Assembly (NCBI GenBank): GCA_016788685.1
Contig: JAEUSS010000040.1
Location: 1 to 5,246, forward strand
Length of the DNA stretch: 5,246 nucleotides
Direction: 5' to 3'
Source: Prolixibacteraceae bacterium
GTDB taxonomy: Bacteria > Bacteroidota > Bacteroidia > Bacteroidales > Prolixibacteraceae
The notes under the pieces are model-generated. The model saw only the letters and a list, made by a program, of their open reading frames with translations, ran no database searches and was not told the origin of the DNA. The position numbers and the translations under genes are program-made. Below are positions 1 through 5,246 of the stretch, piece by piece; within the stretch, counting starts at the first letter, position 1, and each line of letters starts with the position of its first letter.

Positions 1-224
1 AAGATGCGTTGCTTAACCTTTCCGGAAAAATAGATGAACTGAAATACATTGAGGTGGGCGTTAATTACGAATTGGTCTCCAAATCACACGATATTTGTCT
101 GATTACTCATTTCGAAACCGTGGAGGCGCTTGATGCGTACCGTATTCATCCGGAGCATCTCAAAGTTGCTGAACTGATTGGGCAGCACGTGGTTGAAAGA
201 GCTGCTGTCGATTTTGAGTTTTAA
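1..224 (+). CDS. Dabb family (stress-responsive A/B barrel) protein, 5' partial
   Basis: The reading frame is open from the first bases (codons GAT at 3, GCG at 6) to a TAA at 222-224, so the start lies outside the window. About 74 C-terminal residues remain of a protein usually near 100 residues long. The segment reads as the second half of a Dabb domain, a ferredoxin-like dimeric alpha/beta barrel. It shows a strand with the 'IEVGVNYE' pattern, then 'HDICLITHFET', a helix carrying 'LDAYRIHPEHLKV', and a final strand 'ERAAVDFEF' ending in acidic and aromatic residues. The 'Y..HP.H' helix is the family hallmark. Bacterial members are mostly uncharacterised small cytoplasmic proteins, so no reaction is assigned. 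It lies 53 bases upstream of manA on the same strand and could share its transcript, but nothing links the two functionally. A TTG at 9 is an internal codon, not the likely start. Confidence 0.8.
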   Translation, partial: DALLNLSGKIDELKYIEVGVNYELVSKSHDICLITHFETVEALDAYRIHPEHLKVAELIGQHVVERAAVDFEF

Positions 225-238
225 CCGGATTCCGGATT
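225..238. repeat. 7-bp tandem duplication after the Dabb stop codon
   Basis: The heptamer CCGGATT occurs twice in direct succession at 225-231 and 232-238, immediately after the TAA of the Dabb gene. Two copies of a 7-mer in an intergenic spacer probably reflect slippage. I see no regulatory role. The rest of the 53-base spacer before manA is AT-rich and has no hairpin. Confidence 0.6.
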
Positions 239-277
239 CTGAGTTTTCAATTTTTAAATTTAATTATTCCTTAACGC

Positions 278-1261
278 ATGGAAGGTTTATATCCACTGAA
301 GTTTACCCCGATTTTCAAAGACAAAATATGGGGCGGAAATAAGATTAAAACATTGCTGAACAAAGACTTTGGTGATTTGCCCAATTGTGGTGAAAGCTGG
401 GAGCTTTCGGGAGTCAGCGGTAATGTTTCCGTTGTTTCAAATGGTTTTCTGGCAGGCAACAGCCTCGACGAACTCATTGAAGTTTACATGGGCGATCTGG
501 TGGGCGATCAGGTTTTTGAGGCTTACGGTGACGAGTTTCCGCTGCTCATCAAATTTATCGATGCCAACGATGATCTTTCGATTCAGGTTCATCCGGATGA
601 TGAAATGTCGGAGCAACGCCACAACGCTTTCGGAAAAACGGAGATGTGGTATGTGATGCAGGCCGATAAAGGTTCAAAACTTCAGTCCGGTTTTAATCAG
701 CAGGTTGATCAGGCGAAATATCTGGAAAAACTTGAAAAGGTTGAATTGACAGATATACTGAATTTTGAGGAGGTGACGGCAGGTGATGTGTTTTTCATTC
801 CGGCAGGCCGTGTTCATGCCATTGGCAAAGGAATTCTGCTGGCAGAGATTCAGCAAACCTCCGATATTACTTACCGGATTTACGATTACGATCGCCGCGA
901 TGACAAAGGTAACCCGAGGGAGCTCCATACCGATCTGGCCCTGGATGCGATTGATTATACGCTTCATCCTGAATATAAAACCAAATACGAACCGAAGTCA
1001 AACGAATCGGTTGAACTGGTGAGTTGCAAGTATTTTACAACCAACGTTCTGGATTTGAACCAGACTGTTGAAAAGGATTACAATAAACTTGATTCGTTTG
1101 TGATTTACATTTGCCTGGACGGCGAGTTGAGAATCGAAACGGAATCGGGTTCTGAATCAGTTCAGAAAGGTGAAACAATTCTGATCCCGGCCTCCATTGA
1201 GCATGTCCGGTTAAAACCAGTTTCAGCATCAGCAAAATTGCTCGAAGTATACATTGGTTAA
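278..1261 (+). CDS. manA: Mannose-6-phosphate isomerase, class I (zinc-dependent)
   Basis: Interconverts mannose 6-phosphate and fructose 6-phosphate in the cytoplasm, linking glycolysis to mannose use and to GDP-mannose supply for polysaccharides. The 327-residue length fits the short Bacillus/Bacteroides-type class I enzymes (about 315-325), not the roughly 390-residue E. coli type. The N-terminus 'LYPLKFTPIFKDKIWGG' (4-20) is typical. The cupin metal site is complete: 'IQVHPDDE' (102-109) gives His105, 'GKTEMWYV' (119-126) gives Glu122, and 'PAGRVHAIGKG' (175-185) gives His180. The catalytic-type Arg200 lies in 'DITYRIYDYDR' (196-206). The second cupin half ends with 'GETILIPA..EHV' near residue 300. 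The ATG at 278 gives the expected N-terminus and an in-frame upstream extension is not needed. engB follows after 48 bases with no visible terminator, so the two may be co-transcribed. No key residue is missing. Confidence 0.95.
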   Translation: MEGLYPLKFTPIFKDKIWGGNKIKTLLNKDFGDLPNCGESWELSGVSGNVSVVSNGFLAGNSLDELIEVYMGDLVGDQVFEAYGDEFPLLIKFIDANDDLSIQVHPDDEMSEQRHNAFGKTEMWYVMQADKGSKLQSGFNQQVDQAKYLEKLEKVELTDILNFEEVTAGDVFFIPAGRVHAIGKGILLAEIQQTSDITYRIYDYDRRDDKGNPRELHTDLALDAIDYTLHPEYKTKYEPKSNESVELVSCKYFTTNVLDLNQTVEKDYNKLDSFVIYICLDGELRIETESGSESVQKGETILIPASIEHVRLKPVSASAKLLEVYIG

Positions 1262-1309
1262 GGAACACCAGTGGAAGTGAAAAACTACCTATAAATCCGA
1301 ATATTTCCG

Positions 1310-1900
1310 ATGATTAAACAGGCCAGATTTTTAATCAGTAACACCGATGTGAAAAAGTGCCCGCCGGCAGACCGCCCCGAATATGCGTTTATCGGGCGTT
1401 CAAACGTGGGCAAATCCTCGCTAATTAACATGCTTGTTGATCAGAAAAGTCTGGCAAAAGTATCCGTTAAGCCCGGAAAAACCCAGCTAATCAATCATTT
1501 CATCATCGATGAGAGTTGGTATCTGGTTGATTTGCCTGGATACGGCTACGCAAAAGTATCTATTGCGGCGAAGGAAAAATTCCAGAAACTGATCAGCAAC
1601 TACATCCTGCACCGCGAGAACCTGTATTGCCTGTTTGTTTTGATTGATGTTCGCCATAAACCCCAGCAAATCGACCTGGAGTTCTTGAGCTGGCTTGGCG
1701 AAAATCATATCCCGTTTGCTATTATTTTCACCAAAGCAGATAAACTTGGAAAAGTTACCACCGCTAAAAATGTAGCGGCTTATTCGCAGGAGATGAAAAA
1801 GTTATGGGAGGAGTTGCCCCCGATGCTGGTTAGTTCATCACTTGACGGAACAGGCCGGGAGGAAATTATTTCTTTTATTCATAATGTTAACAATTCCTGA
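1310..1900 (+). CDS. engB: Ribosome biogenesis GTP-binding protein EngB/YsxC/YihA
   Basis: A TrmE-Era-EngA-EngB-Septin class GTPase. Family members (YsxC in Bacillus, YihA in E. coli) bind the 50S subunit and are needed for its late assembly. The 196-residue length is normal. All G motifs are visible: G1 'GRSNVGKSS' (29-37), the G2 threonine Thr58 in 'KPGKTQ', G3 'DLPGYG' (74-79), G4 'TKAD' (141-144), and a G5 serine run at 175-177. The N-terminal 'ISNTDVKKCP' (9-18) is the usual lead-in of Bacteroidota members and supports the ATG at 1310. A cytoplasmic protein, with no membrane segment or signal peptide. It follows manA by 48 bases. The 153-base gap downstream, with a promoter element for prs, suggests the transcription unit ends after this gene, although I see no convincing intrinsic terminator. 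Confidence 0.96.
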   Translation: MIKQARFLISNTDVKKCPPADRPEYAFIGRSNVGKSSLINMLVDQKSLAKVSVKPGKTQLINHFIIDESWYLVDLPGYGYAKVSIAAKEKFQKLISNYILHRENLYCLFVLIDVRHKPQQIDLEFLSWLGENHIPFAIIFTKADKLGKVTTAKNVAAYSQEMKKLWEELPPMLVSSSLDGTGREEIISFIHNVNNS

Positions 1901-2009
1901 CAGTTAGAGGGAGTTGTTGTTGGGTAGTATTAAAATTAAAGTCGTTTTTATTCGTGTGGTGATTTAACTTTAGAGATCGGATTAACGGGATGCGCGTAAG
2001 ATTTTTTTT

Positions 2010-2017
2010 TACCTTTG
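2010..2017 (+). promoter_or_regulatory. Candidate Bacteroidota -7 element upstream of prs
   Basis: TACCTTTG matches the Bacteroidota sigma-ABfr -7 consensus TAnnTTTG exactly. It lies 36 bases before the prs ATG and directly follows a run of nine T (2002-2010, sharing its last T). It would start transcription around 2022-2026 and leave a leader of about 30 bases. No good -33 TTTG is visible at the usual spacing of about 19-21 bases, so the call rests on the -7 box and its position. The rest of the gap from 1901 to 2053 is AT-rich; only a weak TAAAGT/ACTTTA pair with a long loop was noticed. Confidence 0.45.
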
Positions 2018-2053
2018 CCGCGACTCCAAAAACAAAATCTTAAAAAGGAATAA

Positions 2054-2992
2054 ATGTCAAAAAAAGCTCCGCTCAAGATTTTTTCGTGTACAAAAAGTGT
2101 GGATTTAACCGAACGGATTTGTGATGGTTTGGGTGTTGAAATGGGAAAGTCCTCTTGTCCGATATTTTCGGATGGCGAGTTTGAACCCTGCTACGAAGAG
2201 ACCATCAGGGGATCCCATGTGTTCATCATTCAGTCAACCCCTCCGCCAGCAGATAATCTGATGGAATTGTTGCTGATGATCGATGCAGCCAAACGGGCTT
2301 CAGCCTACAAAACCATTGCTGTAATTCCCTATTTTGGTTATGCCCGCCAGGATCGAAAAGATAAACCAAGGGTATCCATTGGCGCCAAACTGATTGCCGA
2401 TTTGCTTTCAACTGCTGGTGCCGACCGCATTATTACCATGGATCTTCATGCCGACCAGATTCAGGGTTTTTTCAACGTTCCGGTCGACCATTTGTATGCT
2501 TCATCCATGTTTATCCCGTTCATCAGTAAGATGGGACTTAAAAACCTGGTGATCGCTTCGCCTGATGTTGGCGGAACCAAACGAGCCAATACATATGCCA
2601 AAATGCTCGGAACCGACATGGTCATCTGCCACAAGTCGCGTGCAAAGGCCAATGTTGTAGATAGCATGACTTTGATTGGCGATGTAAAAGGTAAAGATGT
2701 CATCCTGGTTGATGATCTGATTGATACTGCCGGCACCATTGCCAAAGCTGCGGATATCATGATGGACAAGGGTGCCAACAGTGTTCGTGCTTTTGCTGCT
2801 CACGGTGTATTATCAGGTCCGGCTTACGAGCGAATCGAAAATTCGTCGTTGGTTGAAGTGTATTTTACTGATTCTATCCCCGGAAAACAAGAGTCACCCA
2901 AAATTAAATACATTCCGATAGCCAATGCCCTGGGCGAAGCTATTGAACGGGTTTATAAAAATCAGTCAATTAGTTCGATGTATTACGGTTAA
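2054..2992 (+). CDS. prs: Ribose-phosphate pyrophosphokinase (PRPP synthetase)
   Basis: Transfers pyrophosphate from ATP to ribose 5-phosphate, giving PRPP for purine, pyrimidine, histidine, tryptophan and NAD synthesis. Its 312 residues match class I enzymes. Visible motifs are 'FSDGEF' (38-43), the ATP-binding and flexible-loop region 'YFGYARQDRK' (93-102), the metal-binding 'DLHADQIQGFF' (130-140), the 'SPDVGGTKRA' segment (169-178), and the PRPP/ribose-5-phosphate loop 'VILVDDLIDTAGTI' (216-229). The ATG at 2054 is preceded by AAGGAA (2045-2050), only three bases away, a weak Shine-Dalgarno match. The 'EPCYEETIRG' stretch (44-53) is, as I recall, the Bacteroidota form of this region. The gene appears to have its own promoter, and its end carries the likely rplY promoter. 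No damage or odd residues were seen. Confidence 0.97.
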   Translation: MSKKAPLKIFSCTKSVDLTERICDGLGVEMGKSSCPIFSDGEFEPCYEETIRGSHVFIIQSTPPPADNLMELLLMIDAAKRASAYKTIAVIPYFGYARQDRKDKPRVSIGAKLIADLLSTAGADRIITMDLHADQIQGFFNVPVDHLYASSMFIPFISKMGLKNLVIASPDVGGTKRANTYAKMLGTDMVICHKSRAKANVVDSMTLIGDVKGKDVILVDDLIDTAGTIAKAADIMMDKGANSVRAFAAHGVLSGPAYERIENSSLVEVYFTDSIPGKQESPKIKYIPIANALGEAIERVYKNQSISSMYYG

Positions 2993-3005
2993 TTGTATAT
3001 ATTTG
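2974..3005 (+). promoter_or_regulatory. Candidate Bacteroidota promoter for rplY, overlapping the prs 3' end
   Basis: TATATTTG at 2998-3005 is an exact match to the Bacteroidota -7 consensus TAnnTTTG. TTCG at 2974-2977 is a one-mismatch -33 element (consensus TTTG) with a 20-base spacer, which is the normal distance. The -33 part lies inside the last codons of prs, and the -7 box begins six bases after its stop. Transcription would begin near 3010-3014 and leave a leader of about 90-95 bases before rplY. This is the best promoter candidate in the window. Confidence 0.6.
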
Positions 3006-3045
3006 CACCGCTTTTTCCTGAAGCACATGTTATGCATGCTGTTTG

Positions 3046-3063
3046 CCCTTTCACCGAAAAGGG
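3046..3063 (+). other. Small hairpin in the rplY leader
   Basis: CCCTTT at 3046-3051 and AAAGGG at 3058-3063 form a perfect 6-bp stem with a 6-base loop (CACCGA). It lies about 40 bases before the rplY start, within the leader predicted from the promoter at 2974-3005. No T-tract follows, so it is not a terminator. A short AGCA/TGCT pair (3022-3025 with 3037-3040) lies just upstream and could form a weak second helix. The role is unknown; ribosomal protein leaders can carry autoregulatory structures, but I do not recognise a described motif here. Confidence 0.5.
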
Positions 3064-3104
3064 AGGACTGAGTACCATAATTTAAACATTAAAAGAAAAG
3101 TAAA

Positions 3105-3680
3105 ATGAAATCAATTTCGATTAAAGCTACCAAAAGAGAAGTAGTAGGTAAAAAAGAATCTAAAAGACTTCGTGCCGAAGGTTTAGTTCCGGGGGTGCTT
3201 TATGGAGGCGAAGAACCCATCCATTTTTATGCACCTGAAAAAGAATTCAAATCACTGATTTATACACCAAACGTGTACTTGGTTGATCTGGATATCGATG
3301 GCACTGTTTACCAGTCAATTATTCAGGACACTCAATTCCACCCGGTTGAAGAACAGCTGTTGCACGTTGACTTCCTCCGCACTTCGAACGATAAAATGGT
3401 GAAAATTGAAATCCCGGTAAAAGTAGAAGGTTTTGCAAAAGGTATCCGTAAAGGGGGTAAACTGAAATTGAACCTCCGCACCCTGAAAGTGAAAGCATTG
3501 GTGAAAGACCTGCCTGATAACATCGCTATCAACGTGGATGATCTGGATTTGGGACAGAGCTATAAAGTAGGTTCACTTCAGAGAGAAAACCTTGAATTCC
3601 TGAATGCTAAAGCTATTCCGGTTGTAACCATCATGATTACAAGAGCTGCAAGAGCTGCAAAAGCAGGCGGTAAAGGTTAA
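3105..3680 (+). CDS. rplY: 50S ribosomal protein L25 / general stress protein Ctc (long form)
   Basis: Binds 5S rRNA in the central protuberance of the large subunit. At 191 residues it is the long TL5/Ctc type, with an N-terminal 5S-binding L25 domain (about 1-91) and a C-terminal beta domain (about 96-175), unlike the roughly 94-residue E. coli protein. Conserved stretches are 'LRAEGLVPGVLYGG' (22-35), 'DTQFHPVEEQLLHVDFL' (75-91), 'VPV/IPVKVEG'-like 'IPVKVEGFAKG', and 'DLPDNIAINVDDLDLGQS'. The tail is a basic alanine/glycine-rich end 'RAARAAKAGGKG' (180-191), as often seen in ribosomal proteins. The ATG at 3105 fits the family N-terminus; the leader before it is A-rich with no Shine-Dalgarno. 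It begins a tight run with pth 19 bases downstream and the S4 protein after that. Confidence 0.95.
   Translation: MKSISIKATKREVVGKKESKRLRAEGLVPGVLYGGEEPIHFYAPEKEFKSLIYTPNVYLVDLDIDGTVYQSIIQDTQFHPVEEQLLHVDFLRTSNDKMVKIEIPVKVEGFAKGIRKGGKLKLNLRTLKVKALVKDLPDNIAINVDDLDLGQSYKVGSLQRENLEFLNAKAIPVVTIMITRAARAAKAGGKG
3642..3659 (+). repeat. 9-bp tandem repeat in the rplY 3' end
   Basis: AGAGCTGCA occurs twice in succession at 3642-3650 and 3651-3659, in frame, and encodes Arg-Ala-Ala twice (residues 180-185). A partly similar AAAGCAGGC follows. The duplication lengthens the basic tail of L25 without breaking the frame, so it looks like simple slippage in a tolerant region. Confidence 0.7.
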
Positions 3681-3699
3681 TAAACTAAAATAATTTGTC

Positions 3700-4266
3700 T
3701 TGAAATATCTTATTGCAGGACTTGGAAACCCGGGGAAAGAATACGAAAATACCCGGCATAATATAGGATTTAAAATATTGGACGCTCTCGCAGAGGCGTC
3801 CAATATTGTTTTTAGCGATGATCGTCATGGCTGGGTTGCCGAATACAAATTCAAAGGCCGGACATTTATTTTGCTGAAACCTTCCACTTACATGAATCTG
3901 AGTGGAAAGGCTGTGAATTACTGGATGCAGAAGGAAAGTATCTCGATCGAAAACCTGTTGGTGGTCGTCGATGATCTGGCTCTGCCGCTGGGTTCTTTAC
4001 GCCTGCGTGCCAAGGGCAGTGATGCCGGACACAACGGGCTGAAAAGCATTGCTCAGGTCATCGGAAGCCAGGACTACGCCCGCCTTCGGTTTGGTATCGG
4101 CGATAATTTCAGGCAAGGGCAGCAGGTCGATTATGTGTTGGGCGAATGGGACAAGCAGGAAAGACTTGAACTTCCGGCACTGATTGATACTTCAATCGAG
4201 ATTATTAAAAGTTTTGGCACAATTGGCGTTAGCCAAACCATGACTTTTTTCAACAAACGAAAATAA
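3700..4266 (+). CDS. pth: Peptidyl-tRNA hydrolase
   Basis: Cleaves the ester bond of peptidyl-tRNAs released early from ribosomes, freeing tRNA for reuse. The 188-residue length is normal for bacterial Pth. Active-site residues are all present: Asn10 in 'GLGNPG' (7-12), catalytic His20 in 'NTRHNIGF' (17-24), Asn66 in 'STYMNLSG' (62-69), Asp91 in 'VVDDLALP' (89-96), and His111/Asn112 in 'DAGHNGL' (108-114). The start must be the TTG at 3700: it gives the classic 'MKYLIAGLGNPG' N-terminus, and the frame meets a TAA at 3691 with no ATG or GTG between. No clear Shine-Dalgarno precedes it, and it lies 19 bases after rplY, so translation may depend on coupling. A strong inverted repeat lies inside codons 25-36, listed separately. 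The next gene begins 8 bases after the stop. Confidence 0.96.
   Translation: MKYLIAGLGNPGKEYENTRHNIGFKILDALAEASNIVFSDDRHGWVAEYKFKGRTFILLKPSTYMNLSGKAVNYWMQKESISIENLLVVVDDLALPLGSLRLRAKGSDAGHNGLKSIAQVIGSQDYARLRFGIGDNFRQGQQVDYVLGEWDKQERLELPALIDTSIEIIKSFGTIGVSQTMTFFNKRK
3774..3813 (+). other. Perfect 12-bp inverted repeat plus T-tract inside pth (terminator-like)
   Basis: AATATTGGACGC at 3774-3785 is exactly complementary to GCGTCCAATATT at 3796-3807, with a 10-base loop (TCTCGCAGAG). An alternative register pairs CTCT (3785-3788) with AGAG (3792-3795), extending the helix with a bulged G at 3796 and a CGC triloop. GTTTTT follows at 3808-3813. The GC-rich upper stem, AU lower stem and T-run resemble an intrinsic terminator on the plus strand. 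It lies within codons 25-36 of an intact pth. The structure is seen directly; any termination or attenuation function is inference, and coincidence with protein coding is possible. Confidence 0.6.
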
Positions 4267-4274
4267 GCAGGATC

Positions 4275-4652
4275 ATGGCAGAAGGGATTCGCATTGACAA
4301 ATGGCTCTGGGCTGTGCGTCTGTTCAAAACACGCAGTCTGGCTTCTGAAGAATGTAAAAAAGGAAAGGTTACCATTAACGGTATCAGCGTTAAGCCTTCG
4401 CGCGAAATCAAAGAAGGGGAAACTATTCAGCTCCGCCGCCCTCCGATTACCCGCAGTTATAAAGTGATTGCCCTCACCGAAAACCGTTTGTCGGCCAAAT
4501 TGGTTCCTGAATACATGGTTGAAACAACTCCTGCCTCGGAACTCGAAATTGTTGAAATGCAGAAGCATATGAGTATTTTTAACCGTGAACGGGGAACCGG
4601 ACGGCCTACCAAAAAAGAACGCCGCGACCTGGATGACTTCTTTGATGTTTAG
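4275..4652 (+). CDS. hslR: S4-domain RNA-binding protein, Hsp15 (HslR)-like
   Basis: E. coli Hsp15 binds free 50S subunits that still hold a nascent chain on tRNA and moves the tRNA to the P site; its Bacillus relative RqcP (YabO) acts in ribosome-associated quality control. The S4 domain covers about residues 5-55 and opens with 'IRIDKWLWAVRLFKTRSLA' (5-23), the family signature, followed by 'GKVTINGISVKPSREIKEGETI' with the usual turn. A basic C-terminal extension ends in 'GRPTKKERRDLDDFF', close to the 'RPDKKERRDL' tail of E. coli Hsp15 and absent from the shorter RqcP. The 125-residue length fits Hsp15 (133 in E. coli). The ATG at 4275 is preceded by a weak AGGA. It lies only 8 bases after pth, so co-transcription is likely, and its neighbours are also ribosome-related. 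The assignment as Hsp15-like is firm; the precise role in this phylum is not established. Confidence 0.88.
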   Translation: MAEGIRIDKWLWAVRLFKTRSLASEECKKGKVTINGISVKPSREIKEGETIQLRRPPITRSYKVIALTENRLSAKLVPEYMVETTPASELEIVEMQKHMSIFNRERGTGRPTKKERRDLDDFFDV

Positions 4653-4727
4653 TGACCTGATACCGGCTGATGTAAATTGAATTCTTGATTCTTATCTGTT
4701 TGATTTTTACTTTAAATTTTTGGATTG

Positions 4728-5246
4728 ATGCTGATTGCTCAGGAAAAACGAAAAACGAATATTGCGGAATATATTCTTTACATGTGGCAGGTGGAAGATT
4801 TGCTTCGTGCCTGTTCTTTTAACCCCGAAATCATCGGACAGCAACTGGTCGGACGTTTTAAGGCTGACCAGAACCAGAGTAAAGAGATTGCAGCCTGGTA
4901 TAATAATCTGGCTGTCATGATGGAAAAAGAGCATGTTCGTGAGAAAGGGCACTTGCAGGTGATAACCAATCTGGTGAATGATTTAAACGAGTTTCATCTG
5001 AAAATGATTGCTGTTCAGACTGATCGGGAATATGTCAGGCTTTATGAGCAAAATAGCGGGGCAATCAGTGATTTTATTGCCAGGGGCGGAATTTCAGGAG
5101 CTAACGAAGTGGAAGCATGCCTGAATGCATTATATGGTGTTTTGATGCTCAAACTTAAGAATGCTGAGATTTCGGAACTGACCCGGAAAACAGTCGAAGG
5201 CTTCGGGCAACTGATCGGGCACCTGTCTGCCAGGTACATTCAGTTT
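4728..5246 (+). CDS. DUF4924 family protein, 3' partial
   Basis: The frame from ATG at 4728 stays open through 173 codons to the window edge, so the stop lies outside. I recognise the start 'MLIAQEKRKTNIAEYILYMWQVEDLLRAC' (1-29) as typical of DUF4924, a Bacteroidota family of about 180 residues, so only a few residues should be missing. The function is unknown. The sequence looks almost wholly helical and soluble, with no signal peptide, membrane segment or metal-binding motif. Notable are the N-terminal 'NIAEYILYMWQ.ED' helix, 'EKEHVREKGHLQVI' near 66-79, and 'LNEFHLKMI' near 87. Its long helices and charged pattern suggest a helical bundle, which is inference. The 75-base gap after the S4 gene is AT-rich and lacks a clear terminator. 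AATTTTTG at 4715-4722 is only a poor -7 match and lies too close to the ATG, so read-through from the S4 gene is possible. Confidence 0.8.
   Translation, partial: MLIAQEKRKTNIAEYILYMWQVEDLLRACSFNPEIIGQQLVGRFKADQNQSKEIAAWYNNLAVMMEKEHVREKGHLQVITNLVNDLNEFHLKMIAVQTDREYVRLYEQNSGAISDFIARGGISGANEVEACLNALYGVLMLKLKNAEISELTRKTVEGFGQLIGHLSARYIQF

Noticed and set aside
251..277. TAAATTTA (255-262) as a possible -7 element for manA
   Set aside because: One mismatch to TAnnTTTG, no -33 box at normal spacing, and the region is so AT-rich that such matches are expected by chance; too close to the manA ATG to be convincing.
674..967. Minus-strand open frame of 97 codons within manA
   Set aside because: Opposes an intact, well conserved manA and has no domain signature.
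1938..1972. TAAAGT/ACTTTA pair as a terminator after engB
   Set aside because: Only six AT-rich pairs around a loop of about 24 bases, and no T-tract follows directly; not a credible intrinsic terminator.
2648..2682. GCCAAT ... ATTGGC inverted repeat inside prs
   Set aside because: Six base pairs with a long loop inside coding sequence; expected by chance in a window of this size and without a T-tract.
2830..2850. CGAAT/ATTCG hairpin inside prs
   Set aside because: A 5-bp stem in coding sequence is at chance level.
4131..4568. 145-codon minus-strand open frame across the pth end and the S4 gene
   Set aside because: It is antisense to two clearly recognised genes and its translation shows no recognisable motif; a shadow frame.
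4653..4727. Possible terminator or promoter between the S4 gene and the DUF4924 gene
   Set aside because: No inverted repeat with a T-tract was found, and AATTTTTG and TACTTTAA are both poor -7 matches.
1..5246. A novel defence, mobile or biosynthetic system
   Set aside because: Every gene but one belongs to a known housekeeping or widespread family, all are co-oriented, and there are no integrases, transposases, toxin-antitoxin pairs, direct-repeat arrays or obvious composition shifts.

Overview
This 5.2 kb window looks like an ordinary chromosomal housekeeping segment of a Bacteroidota bacterium, most likely Bacteroidales or Marinilabiliales. Four things point there: two near-perfect Bacteroidota-type -7 promoter elements (TAnnTTTG), mostly A-rich leaders with weak or no Shine-Dalgarno sequence, proteins that resemble Bacteroidota versions of their families, and a DUF4924-family gene, a family I know only from Bacteroidota. 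All eight genes are on the plus strand. I see no mobile element, CRISPR array, rRNA, tRNA or phage gene, and no gene-free stretch reaches 300 bases; the longest is the 153-base gap before prs.

Layout: (1) positions 1-224, the 3' part of a small Dabb (stress-responsive A/B barrel) protein; (2) 278-1261, manA, class I mannose-6-phosphate isomerase; (3) 1310-1900, engB/ysxC, a GTPase for large-subunit ribosome assembly; (4) 2054-2992, prs, ribose-phosphate pyrophosphokinase, behind its own likely promoter; (5) 3105-3680, rplY (L25/Ctc), behind a likely promoter that overlaps the end of prs; (6) 3700-4266, pth, peptidyl-tRNA hydrolase; (7) 4275-4652, an Hsp15-like S4 RNA-binding protein; (8) 4728 to the window end, a DUF4924 protein cut by the window edge.

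Genes 5-7 are tightly packed (gaps of 19 and 8 bases) and share a theme. L25 binds 5S rRNA in the 50S subunit, Pth recycles peptidyl-tRNA dropped from ribosomes, and Hsp15-type proteins bind 50S subunits carrying stranded nascent chains. EngB upstream also acts on the 50S subunit. The order prs - rplY/ctc - pth - S4 protein recalls the Bacillus subtilis prs-ctc-spoVC-...-yabO neighbourhood.

No undescribed system is evident. The most unusual sequence signal is a perfect 12-bp inverted repeat followed by a T-tract inside the start of pth, which resembles an intrinsic terminator. A leader hairpin before rplY and the unknown DUF4924 gene are the other points worth a second look.
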